A stretch of DNA of 23,635 nt, from positions 1 through 23,635 of the forward strand of contig JABDAI010000001.1 in NCBI GenBank assembly GCA_013289195.1, in the 5' to 3' direction. Positions within the stretch are counted from its first letter, which is position 1. The number at the start of each line of letters is the position of its first letter. The notes under the pieces are model-generated. The model did no database searches. It was not told the DNA's origin and worked only from the letters and a program-made list of their open reading frames with translations. Of this stretch, positions 1 to 7,090 are shown piece after piece. The stretch comes from Verrucomicrobiota bacterium (lineage in GTDB: Bacteria > Verrucomicrobiota > Verrucomicrobiae > Opitutales > CG1-02-43-26). Made by a program: the position numbers and the translations under genes.

Positions 1-16
1 TTATGTCTTAACGACT

Positions 17-673
17 ATGAAAAATAAAAAAGCCTTCACACTTTTGGAAATCCTGACAGTTACAGCAATTTTTGCGTTGCTTGCAGCGATACTCATTCCC
101 GTGGTGGGAAAGGCAATGGATAGCGCTCGAAAATCAAGGGTTTCACACAATCTTCGCCAAATTGCACTCGCTTATTATTCCTTTTTAAATGGTGATCATC
201 GACAAATTGGAAATAAATCAACCACACTGCATGAAATGATCGCCATTCTAGCAGAAAAAGCCGATCTGAATGATCCTAACTTATGGATTATTAGCGAAGA
301 TCCCTTAGTCGAAAATGCCTTCGCCGCTCCTCCTAAATATATCATTTCACTCGACCCTCAAAATTCGAAATGGAATCTTAACAATGCCTTCAAAACCTTC
401 CCCCTTAGCATCACTTTGGTTAAAGGTATCCCAAGTAATGCAAATCCCTCGACTACTCCCGTGGCTTGGACCCGCGGGCTTCAAACAAATGGTCAGTGGT
501 CACGCGAAGCCGTGTACGCTGAAAAGGGCGGTTTTATCGCCTTTTTAGATGGACATGTTAAATGGTATTCCAATCTCAATGAACATGAAGGGTTGCTTAC
601 TCACTTTATTACACGCAAACCTACTTCAAATATTCTCGAAGCTCTCCCTCCCCATTCTTCTGTGCTCGACTAA
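17..673 (+). CDS. type IV pilin-like / pseudopilin (prepilin N-terminal motif, DGH C-terminal motif)
   Basis: A 218-residue protein starting with a short basic leader and the prepilin peptidase site KKAFTLLE, followed by a single hydrophobic helix at about residues 8-30. The glycine usual before the cleavage site is alanine (A6-F7), which the peptidase can tolerate. Near the C-terminus is GGFIAFLDGHVKWY (about residues 171-184), the mark of a pseudopilin type expanded in Verrucomicrobia and Planctomycetes. Such proteins are matured by prepilin peptidase and sit in the inner membrane or a pilus-like or secretion fibre; the exact role of this one is unknown. The ATG at 17 is chosen because the leader directly precedes the prepilin motif. 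No other pilus gene is visible here. The gap to the pyrophosphatase gene is 43 bases, so co-transcription is possible. Confidence 0.85.
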   Translation: MKNKKAFTLLEILTVTAIFALLAAILIPVVGKAMDSARKSRVSHNLRQIALAYYSFLNGDHRQIGNKSTTLHEMIAILAEKADLNDPNLWIISEDPLVENAFAAPPKYIISLDPQNSKWNLNNAFKTFPLSITLVKGIPSNANPSTTPVAWTRGLQTNGQWSREAVYAEKGGFIAFLDGHVKWYSNLNEHEGLLTHFITRKPTSNILEALPPHSSVLD

Positions 674-716
674 TGCATTTTTTTTAAATAAAAATATTCA
701 AGAAACAAAAAATCTT

Positions 717-2417
717 ATGGACGACCAAATCTACATTATCGGACACAAAAACCCAGATCCTGATTCCATTTGCTCAGCTATCGCCTACAGTGAATTTAAA
801 AAAGAATTAGGCTTTAACAACTATATCCCTGCCAGATGTGGTAATACCACCTCTCGCATCAACTCCATCCTTAACCACTTCAATATCCCACTACCAGTCT
901 TCATTGGGGACGTCACTCCTAGAATCCATGACATCATGGTCCCTTTAGATCGTGTACAAAAAATCACATCTTCCTCCACTTGCGCAGAAGCCCTTAAACT
1001 CATTGACAATTATGATATCCGCGCCCTTCCTGTCCTCGACAAAAATAACCACATCGAAGGCGTTATTTCCTTCTTTCAATTGGGCGAATACTTTATTCCT
1101 AAACCCTTAAATCCTCGTAAGATGCGGTTCATTCGCACAAGTGTCGAAGCTATCGTTCGTTCCCTCAATGCAGATGTTTTTCAACTCTATAACGAAACGA
1201 ATATCGAAGAACTCTGCATTCGTATCGGAGTTATGGATACAAATTCTTTTGATGACTTTTCTCAAAATGAAGGCGAACCCAACCAGACCATCATCGTGGT
1301 GGGAAACCGCCTGGATATCCAGGAAAAAGCCATAGAACTCAAGGTTCGCCTCCTTGTCGTCACCGGCAAGCAGCCTATCGAACCTCATATTCTCGAAAAA
1401 GCGATTAAAAACAAAATCTCCATCGTCAAAAGTTCATTTGATGTCGCTTCAACCGTTTGGCTCATACGTTCCGCCACCCCCATCACCTCTATTATTAAAA
1501 AAGAAATTATCTCCTTTAGCCCAGAAGAAAAGCTCTCCCAAGTTAGACGCAAAATAGCCTACAATATTGCTCCTCTCTACTTCGTCGTCGATGACGAATA
1601 TAAACTCGCTGGTGTCTTCTCAAAAAGCGATATCATTAAACCTGTTAAAACAAAGCTTGTCCTTGTTGACCATAATGAACTCACTCAAGCCGTCAATGGT
1701 GCCGATGAAGTGACCATCACGGAAATCATAGATCATCACCGCCTTGGCAATCCTATGACCAAATATCCCATTCGCTTTATCAATGAACCTGTAGGATCAA
1801 CTTGCACTATCATTGCCAATATGTTCCGCTCCCATAATATTATTCCTTCACCTTCTATAGCAGGGATAATGATGGGCGGCATCGTCACTGATACGCTCAA
1901 TCTTAATAGCCCTACAACTACTGAGAGCGATCGTCAGACTATCCGCTGGCTCAGCGAGATAGCTAATATGACCTCGGATGCACTTTCTCAAATTATATTT
2001 AACTCTGGATCCATTATTCTAAATTCCTCTGCACAAAAAGTTATAGAAAGTGACTGCAAAGAATACCAAGAAGGTGAATTCCGCTTCTCCGCATCTCAAG
2101 TCGAAGAACTTGGGTTCACCAATTTCTGGGAACACTATAAAGAAATCATAGAAGCCCTCGAAGTCTTTAGAAAAAGAGAAGCTCTCATGTTTTCTGTGCT
2201 CCTTGTTACCGATATCAATACTCAAAACTCTCTTTTAGTCGTCCAAGGCGATCATGATATTATCAATCAAATAGGCTATCCTCAAATGGATAATCTTCCC
2301 ATCTTTGAACTTAAAGATGTCGTCAGTCGAAAAAAACAACTCATTCCCTACCTCACCTCCTTACTCACTGAAGGTACCTCTCCCACCGTCATTTCTAACC
2401 TCCCTGAAAAACGATGA
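717..2417 (+). CDS. ppaC: manganese-dependent inorganic pyrophosphatase, family II, with CBS and DRTGG regulatory insert
   Basis: A 566-residue cytoplasmic enzyme predicted to hydrolyse pyrophosphate to two phosphates. The DHH-type metal motifs are present: GHKNPDPD (H10, D14, D16), LVDHNE (D318), IIDHH (D339, H340, H341) and VTDTLNL (D392). The C-terminal DHHA2 domain has the substrate-binding SRKKQ motif close to the end. Between the first and second DHH motifs lies an insert of about 250 residues: a CBS repeat from about 70, a DRTGG-like domain in the middle and a second CBS repeat near 300-360. In characterised enzymes such inserts bind adenine nucleotides and regulate activity. The reading frame is open upstream to 549, but that part overlaps the pilin gene out of frame and has no family similarity; ATG 717 puts the first motif at residues 9-16, as in short family members. 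The stop overlaps the rnr start (ATGA), suggesting translational coupling. Confidence 0.93.
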   Translation: MDDQIYIIGHKNPDPDSICSAIAYSEFKKELGFNNYIPARCGNTTSRINSILNHFNIPLPVFIGDVTPRIHDIMVPLDRVQKITSSSTCAEALKLIDNYDIRALPVLDKNNHIEGVISFFQLGEYFIPKPLNPRKMRFIRTSVEAIVRSLNADVFQLYNETNIEELCIRIGVMDTNSFDDFSQNEGEPNQTIIVVGNRLDIQEKAIELKVRLLVVTGKQPIEPHILEKAIKNKISIVKSSFDVASTVWLIRSATPITSIIKKEIISFSPEEKLSQVRRKIAYNIAPLYFVVDDEYKLAGVFSKSDIIKPVKTKLVLVDHNELTQAVNGADEVTITEIIDHHRLGNPMTKYPIRFINEPVGSTCTIIANMFRSHNIIPSPSIAGIMMGGIVTDTLNLNSPTTTESDRQTIRWLSEIANMTSDALSQIIFNSGSIILNSSAQKVIESDCKEYQEGEFRFSASQVEELGFTNFWEHYKEIIEALEVFRKREALMFSVLLVTDINTQNSLLVVQGDHDIINQIGYPQMDNLPIFELKDVVSRKKQLIPYLTSLLTEGTSPTVISNLPEKR

Positions 2418-4756
2418 GCTTAAAAAATAAATTACTGTCCTTTCTCGATAATTCTCAATATACCCCCTCAACTTTTGATGAGATTACATCCTCACTCAAA
2501 CTTCCTTTGCCTCAAATTAAAGAAGCAAAAACCATTTTAACACAATTAGTTGAAGAAGGCTTTCTTGCAATTGTAAAACAAGGGCGCTATGTAATCGCCA
2601 AAGAAGCCGATTTAATCAGTGGCATTATTAAATTTAAGCCCAACGGTAACGCGCTCCTCCTTCCCGATCATCCCTTAGGCACTCCAGAACCTGAACCCAT
2701 TCCTATTCTATCAAAAGATACCGACGTTGCCCTTCACAATGACCACGTCCTGATCCGTATTGTTCAGGAACGACCCAAACCAAGATACAAAAAAGGCAAA
2801 CGCCTTCCCCCGCTTGAATCTGGTGAAACTTATGGCCAAGTCAAACAAATCTTACGTCGTCATTTCACTACCATCATTGGAACTTTACAAAAAACACGCA
2901 ATTATCATTTTATTCTGCCTGATGATCCCAAAATCATCCAAGACATCATCATTGCTGATCCCAATGAACTAAAACTTTCTCCTCCTCCCAAGCTCGGCCA
3001 AAAAGTCGTCGTCGAACTCAAAGATTGGATTCACCGTCATTTAAGCCCCGAAGGCGTAATCATTCAAGTTTTAGGTGAAACTCATACTGCACTCGCTGAA
3101 TACAAAGCCATTCTCCATAAATATAACCTTTCTCCAGAATTCACTGATCGGGTCAAAATTGAGGCCGGCCAAATTTGCCCGAAAGTACAAAATAAAGAAA
3201 TCGTTGGCCGATTGGACTGCCGTAGTTTATTTACATTTACTATTGACCCCGACGACGCTCAAGACTTTGATGACGCCATTTCGATCGAAGAACTCCCCCA
3301 TGGCCAAACTCGCGTAGGCATTCACATTGCTGACGTCAGTTACTACGTCTATCCCAATTCTGAAATTGATAAAGAAGCTCAAAAACGTGGCAATTCCACA
3401 TACCTCATCGGTTCGGTAATTCCAATGCTTCCCTTCATCCTTTCTAATGGTATTTGCAGTCTTGTTGAAAACGAAGATCGCCTCACTAAAACCGTCTTCG
3501 TTACCTTCAACGCTAATGGCAAAATCATAGAAACTTCTTTCGCCAATTCCGTTATCTGTAGCAATAAAAGGCTCACCTACCATCAAGCCTATGCCTTTAT
3601 TATTGAAGATGATTTGTCCAAAATCCGTGAAGTAGCACCTCCACCCGCTTTCGAAACCGGTGCAACTGGCCGTCCCTTAAAAGATTTTTCTGACGATACT
3701 CTCAAGCAACTTCAATCCTCCATCCGCAAGCTCTGGAAATTTGCATCTCAACTTCGTAAGCACCGTATGCAAAAAGGAAGCCTCGATCTCGACATGCCTG
3801 AAGTCAGAATTTTCGTCGATGAACAAGGCTACGCCGATCATATCGAGACCATACTTTACGATGAAAGTCACCAACTCATTGAAGAATACATGCTTCTGGC
3901 AAACCAGATCGTCGCCAAAACTCTCCTCGAAGCCAACATGCCTTTCATCTCCCGCGTTCATGACAAACCAGACCCAGAAAAACTTAACGAACTCCGAGAA
4001 TTTCTCCTCACCTTCGAATTACAAACTGGGGACCTCACAAATCGCTCAAATGTCGTCAAACTCCTTCATAAAATCAAAACGCATCCTCAGGGCTATACCC
4101 TAAAGATACAATTTCTCCGTAGCCTCAAGCAAGCCTGCTACCGTGCTTCCTCCGATGGACATTACGGACTGAATATGGTACACTATACGCACTTTACCTC
4201 CCCAATTCGCCGGTACGCTGACCTCATTATTCACAGAATTTTCGATAACTTTCTCACAAAATACGGCTACGAAACTGCAGTAAAAACTCCTCATAAGCCC
4301 TATTCTCAAGGACAATTACAAAACTTAGCTCAACACATCAGCATCACTGAACAAAATAGTACCGAGGCTGAACGTGAATCTTCAAAAATCAAATTACTAG
4401 AATACTTCGAACACGAACTTTCCAAACCTCAAAAAACTGTATTTAATGCAATCGTTACCGATATTCGGCATTTTGGCTTCTTCATTGAACTTACTGAATC
4501 TATGGCCTTTGGCCTCGTTCCCTTTTCTTTACTAAAGGATGATATCTACTATCTCAATTCTCAAGGTACGAAGGTTGTTGGAAGACGTCACCATAAATCC
4601 TTCAGTGTCGGACAAGAAATCAAAGTCTGCGTCAATAAAATTGATCGTTTTAAACGTCAAATGGACTTTGAGCTCGCTGAAGATAAATCCTCAAAAAAAT
4701 CTCCAAAACTTGCAAGAAAACACACAAAGTCTAAACCCAAACTTAAAAATCAGTAA
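2414..4756 (+). CDS. rnr: ribonuclease R (RNB family 3'-5' exoribonuclease)
   Basis: A 780-residue protein with the full RNase R layout: N-terminal winged-helix-like segment (about 1-65), cold-shock-type RNA-binding region (about 70-240), RNB catalytic domain (about 265-610), S1 domain (about 675-750) and a lysine-rich tail. The magnesium-binding motif DPDDAQDFDDAIS is intact (D278, D284, D286, D287), as is the later YTHFTSPIRRYADL motif. The enzyme degrades structured RNA, including damaged rRNA and mRNA. The start overlaps the end of the pyrophosphatase gene by four bases. The stop TAA lies inside a 15-base sequence identical to part of the terminator at 5518-5549, so the last few codons may have been set by the duplication that created the next two genes. 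Confidence 0.96.
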   Translation: MSLKNKLLSFLDNSQYTPSTFDEITSSLKLPLPQIKEAKTILTQLVEEGFLAIVKQGRYVIAKEADLISGIIKFKPNGNALLLPDHPLGTPEPEPIPILSKDTDVALHNDHVLIRIVQERPKPRYKKGKRLPPLESGETYGQVKQILRRHFTTIIGTLQKTRNYHFILPDDPKIIQDIIIADPNELKLSPPPKLGQKVVVELKDWIHRHLSPEGVIIQVLGETHTALAEYKAILHKYNLSPEFTDRVKIEAGQICPKVQNKEIVGRLDCRSLFTFTIDPDDAQDFDDAISIEELPHGQTRVGIHIADVSYYVYPNSEIDKEAQKRGNSTYLIGSVIPMLPFILSNGICSLVENEDRLTKTVFVTFNANGKIIETSFANSVICSNKRLTYHQAYAFIIEDDLSKIREVAPPPAFETGATGRPLKDFSDDTLKQLQSSIRKLWKFASQLRKHRMQKGSLDLDMPEVRIFVDEQGYADHIETILYDESHQLIEEYMLLANQIVAKTLLEANMPFISRVHDKPDPEKLNELREFLLTFELQTGDLTNRSNVVKLLHKIKTHPQGYTLKIQFLRSLKQACYRASSDGHYGLNMVHYTHFTSPIRRYADLIIHRIFDNFLTKYGYETAVKTPHKPYSQGQLQNLAQHISITEQNSTEAERESSKIKLLEYFEHELSKPQKTVFNAIVTDIRHFGFFIELTESMAFGLVPFSLLKDDIYYLNSQGTKVVGRRHHKSFSVGQEIKVCVNKIDRFKRQMDFELAEDKSSKKSPKLARKHTKSKPKLKNQ

Positions 4757-4768
4757 CAAGCAGGGTTT
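4754..4768 (+). repeat. left-edge terminator fragment of the tandem duplication
   Basis: TAACAAGCAGGGTTT here is identical to the 3' half of the terminator at 5518-5549. Its 5' half (CCCTGCTT) is absent, so this copy cannot form that hairpin. It can form a weak TAACAA/TTGTTA stem but lacks a T tract. The best reading is the junction left when the downstream gene unit duplicated. It contains the rnr stop codon. Confidence 0.6.
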
Positions 4769-4872
4769 GTTATGAGTAATAAAAATTACTAAATGATGTG
4801 TTCAAATTGTTATTACTAAGTATTGCTAAAGAATGATATAATTGAATTTTATTAAAAAATAAAGTAAATTAA

Positions 4873-4901
4873 TTGACGAAAATAAGAGAGTAGTCTAATT
4901 T
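4873..4901 (+). promoter_or_regulatory. putative promoter of the first cysteine-rich gene
   Basis: TTGACG at 4873-4878 is a good -35 match. After 17 bases comes TAATTT at 4896-4901, a weak -10. The same pair with the same spacing recurs at 5707-5735 upstream of the paralogue, although the spacer between has diverged, which supports a functional promoter. The leader to the ATG is about 60 bases, A-rich, with TTAACA repeats and no Shine-Dalgarno sequence. Confidence 0.5.
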
Positions 4902-4969
4902 ACTCATTTGTAGTTTTATGTTTTATAAGATTACAAAAAATTAACAAAAATATTAACAAAAATTAGATT

Positions 4970-5479
4970 ATGAAAAAAGTATTAATGATAACGTCGATAT
5001 CCATTCTTTCAATACTGAATGGATTTGCAGGCAAGAAAGAATGCAAGCCTTGCAAAGCAGCGATTCATGACAGTGCGCCAATTATGGTAGTAATGGCTAT
5101 GGATCAAGCATTCAATAATTGTCCTGACCTAGTAGAACAAGTAGCTAAAGAAGATAAAATTAATGTTGATCTGGTGTCTATGAAAAATGACTGTGCTAGA
5201 TTAGCAAAAAAAATCGAAACGTCAAAAGTTTTAAAAAGTGTTTTGGATCAAGAATGTTCAAAATGTGATACTAAAACGATTGATAAAAACTTAGTAAGAG
5301 CATTGAGAAAATCCTTGAAAGAAAAAGCAAATGTACATCGAAAAGGATTAGCGCAATTTTCTGAAAAATGCACTGGTGCCAAATCAGATCGTCGCGTTAT
5401 TGAAGCTCTTCTAAAATCTTATAGTTCTGAGCTCGTAGCAAAAGCAGAAACGATAATTCAATCAGTAGAAAAAGCTTAA
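4970..5479 (+). CDS. secreted cysteine-rich protein, first copy; unknown family
   Basis: A 169-residue protein that I do not recognise. Residues 1-20 form a Sec signal peptide (MKK, then a hydrophobic run ending NGFA), giving a mature protein of about 149 residues. It has seven cysteines (25, 28, 51, 75, 96, 99, 134), including two CxxC pairs, CKPC and CSKC. The rest is charged and looks helical, with long K/E-rich segments. The cysteines suggest disulfides in the periplasm or outside the cell, or metal binding; neither can be decided here. No Shine-Dalgarno sequence precedes the ATG, but the identical MKKVLMI start and signal peptide in the second copy support it. It has its own promoter and terminator, so it is expressed alone. 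The paralogue at 5805 keeps the seven cysteines. Confidence 0.8.
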   Translation: MKKVLMITSISILSILNGFAGKKECKPCKAAIHDSAPIMVVMAMDQAFNNCPDLVEQVAKEDKINVDLVSMKNDCARLAKKIETSKVLKSVLDQECSKCDTKTIDKNLVRALRKSLKEKANVHRKGLAQFSEKCTGAKSDRRVIEALLKSYSSELVAKAETIIQSVEKA

Positions 5480-5517
5480 TCTAAGAGTTAAATTAATTAG
5501 AGCACTTAATAGCTTGA

Positions 5518-5549
5518 CCCTGCTTTGTTTTTAACAAGCAGGGTTTTTT
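5518..5549 (+). terminator. Rho-independent terminator of the first cysteine-rich gene
   Basis: CCCTGCTT pairs with AAGCAGGG, extended by GTT/AAC with a one-base bulge, and is followed by six T. It lies 38 bases after the stop codon. The right arm matches the fragment at the end of rnr. Confidence 0.88.
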
Positions 5550-5706
5550 ATTCGACAAGCAATAAAATTTATTAGCTCTTATTGATATTGAAAAAAATCT
5601 TAATATTATTTATGTATTCAGTTCATATATGATGTATTTAATTTTTATTACTGAATTTTGATTGAAAATGATATAATAAAATTATATTAAAATATAGAAG
5701 TAATAA

Positions 5707-5735
5707 TTGACGGATGTGAGTGAATAATCTAATTT
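5707..5735 (+). promoter_or_regulatory. putative promoter of the second cysteine-rich gene
   Basis: TTGACG at 5707-5712, a 17-base spacer and TAATTT at 5730-5735, matching the arrangement upstream of the first copy. From the preceding terminator to the start codon there are about 255 bases without a gene; they are AT-rich and align with the upstream region of the first copy. Confidence 0.5.
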
Positions 5736-5804
5736 GTTTATTTGTAATCTTATGTTTTATAAGATAACAAAAAATTAACAAAAATATTAACACAAAAAAA
5801 GATT

Positions 5805-6311
5805 ATGAAAAAAGTATTAATGATAATGTCCATATCCATTCTTTCAGTACTGAATGGATTTGCAATCACGAAAGAATGCAAACCTTGCCGAGCAGCGCTT
5901 CATGAGTGTCTACCATTTATGATAGTATCAGGGATAGATCAAGCATTTGCTGAATGTCCTGATCTAGTAGCAAAGGTTGCTAAAGATAAGAAAATTAAGA
6001 TTGATCTTAAGTCTGTTAGAAGTAATTGTGCAAGATTAGTAAAAGAAATCGAAAAGTTAGCTCTTTTGGAAATCAGGAAAGACGTATGTTCAAAGTGCGA
6101 TACTAAAACGGTTGAGAACACTATAATAAAAGAATTAAGATCATTTTTGAAAGACAAGGCAAATGTACGTAGAACTGCTTTAAGGCAATTTGCTGATGAA
6201 TGTTCGAGTAGAAAATCAGATAGCCGTGTTATTGAAGCTCTTCTAAAATCTTATAATTCTGAGCTCATAGCAGAAGCTGAAGCGTTAATTCTATCTTTGA
6301 AAAGAGCGTAA
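5805..6311 (+). CDS. secreted cysteine-rich protein, second copy; unknown family
   Basis: A 168-residue paralogue of the protein encoded at 4970. The signal peptide (residues 1-20) differs at only two positions. Cysteines are at 25, 28, 35, 51, 75, 95, 98 and 133: the seven of the first copy, shifted by one after a single-residue deletion, plus C35. Both CxxC pairs (CKPC, CSKC) are kept, as are the CPDLV, CARL, SKCDTKT and RVIEALLKSY blocks. The middle has many substitutions, often conservative (K/R, I/V, D/E), as expected for a folded protein still under selection. An even cysteine count could allow a fully disulfide-bonded form. It has its own promoter and terminator and is not part of an operon. 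The function is unknown. Confidence 0.8.
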   Translation: MKKVLMIMSISILSVLNGFAITKECKPCRAALHECLPFMIVSGIDQAFAECPDLVAKVAKDKKIKIDLKSVRSNCARLVKEIEKLALLEIRKDVCSKCDTKTVENTIIKELRSFLKDKANVRRTALRQFADECSSRKSDSRVIEALLKSYNSELIAEAEALILSLKRA

Positions 6312-6350
6312 TCTAAGAATTAATTTAATTAGATCAGCTTAGTAGATTGA

Positions 6351-6383
6351 CCCTGCTTCATTTTAAAGAAGCAGGGTTTTTTT
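6351..6383 (+). terminator. Rho-independent terminator of the second cysteine-rich gene
   Basis: CCCTGCTTC and GAAGCAGGG form a perfect 9-bp stem with an 8-base loop, followed by seven T. It is homologous to the terminator at 5518 with compensating changes in the stem, which shows the structure is selected. Confidence 0.92.
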
Positions 6384-6402
6384 CAAAACTGTGTGGAATT
6401 CA

Positions 6403-6478
<76 letters not shown>

Positions 6479-6493
6479 AAAAAAGAATTCATT

Positions 6494-6523
6494 TAATAAG
6501 CCTCACTCTTAGTAAAATTGCAA
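6494..6523 (-). promoter_or_regulatory. possible promoter of tRNA-Lys
   Basis: On the minus strand TTGCAA (6518-6523) is followed after 18 bases by TTATTA (6494-6499), about 15 bases before the tRNA 5' end. The position fits a tRNA promoter; both boxes are imperfect. Confidence 0.35.
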
Positions 6524-6625
6524 GTTTAAAAAAAGTTTTTTAATTTTTGTCAGTTTCGTTCTTCCTTTTTGGAGCTTAAACCCGCATAAAAAAACAAAAG
6601 AAAGACATTTTTTTTGAAAAAAATA

Positions 6626-6652
6626 TTGACGAATGCACTTAATTCCTATTCA
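6626..6652 (+). promoter_or_regulatory. possible promoter of the HU gene
   Basis: TTGACG at 6626-6631 and TATTCA at 6647-6652 with a 15-base spacer, about 65 bases before the start codon. The -35 is the same hexamer as at 4873 and 5707. The -10 and its spacing are poor. Confidence 0.3.
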
Positions 6653-6716
6653 TCCTATATCTAGGGAACACATCAGTTTCCTACAAAATATTAACCCTAA
6701 CTCAAAAAGGAAAAAA

Positions 6717-6992
6717 ATGAACAAAGCAGAATTAATCCTAGAAGTTCAAAAACTTCTAGAAAAAGAGTGCTCAAAAGCTGAAGCAGAACGTGCAATTAAT
6801 GCTGTTTTAAGTGCCATTAAATCTGGTGTTAAAAAGGACAAAGTAGTACAACTCATTGGATTCGGTACTTTTAAAGTAGCTAATCGTGCGGCTCGTCAAG
6901 GCGTCAATCCACGCACTGGGGAAAAAATCAAAATCCCTAAATCTAAAACTGTTAAGTTTAAAGCTGGTGCTGCTTTAAAGGCAGCTGCTTAA
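6717..6992 (+). CDS. HU/IHF-family histone-like DNA-binding protein
   Basis: A 91-residue nucleoid protein of normal HU length. It has an N-terminal helical dimerisation part (MNKAELILEVQKLL), the conserved GFGTFKV turn, and the DNA-binding arm RQGVNPRTGEKIKIPKS, which includes the intercalating proline region; the end is rich in Ala and Lys. HU dimers bend and compact DNA without strong sequence preference. The frame is open back to 6633, but ATG 6717 has an AAGG Shine-Dalgarno sequence seven bases upstream and gives the standard N-terminus. It is followed by its own terminator, so it is a single-gene unit. HU versus IHF subunit cannot be decided without a tree; HU is more likely from the arm sequence. 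Confidence 0.95.
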   Translation: MNKAELILEVQKLLEKECSKAEAERAINAVLSAIKSGVKKDKVVQLIGFGTFKVANRAARQGVNPRTGEKIKIPKSKTVKFKAGAALKAAA

Positions 6993-7014
6993 AAGCTTTG
7001 CTTTTAATTCACAT

Positions 7015-7051
7015 AAAAGCCTGTAGATATTTTCTATAGGCTTTTATTTTT
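7015..7051 (+). terminator. terminator of the HU gene
   Basis: AAAAGCCTGTAGA pairs with TCTATAGGCTTTT (one G-U pair) around a short TATTT loop, followed by a T-rich run. It starts 22 bases after the HU stop codon. Confidence 0.85.
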
Positions 7052-7090
7052 ATTGCATTTCTTTTGGGTTCCTTTACCTTCTACCATAAC

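Larger units (their letters stand above)
4754..6383 (+). repeat. tandem duplication of a promoter-gene-terminator unit
   Basis: Two diverged units follow each other, about 4754-5530 and about 5531-6383. The homology includes the non-coding parts: the stretch around ATTGACG, the leader TTATGTTTTATAAGAT with its TTAACA repeats, the first 20 codons, the last roughly 30 codons and the terminator. The middle of the coding region has diverged most. The shared edge is inside the terminator sequence AACAAGCAGGG, seen at 4755, 5534 and, in altered form, near 6370. Confidence 0.8.

Noticed and set aside
549..716. 56-codon N-terminal extension of the pyrophosphatase
   Set aside because: It overlaps the end of the pilin gene in another frame and has no family match; ATG 717 gives the standard N-terminus.
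3227..3586. 119-codon open frame on the minus strand inside rnr
   Set aside because: It lies opposite the intact RNB catalytic domain and has no recognisable domain or ribosome site; it is a shadow of the coding strand.
4921..4969. TTAACA repeats before the cysteine-rich genes as a CRISPR or iteron array
   Set aside because: Only two or three short copies in an A-rich leader, with no spacers and no replication or cas gene nearby.
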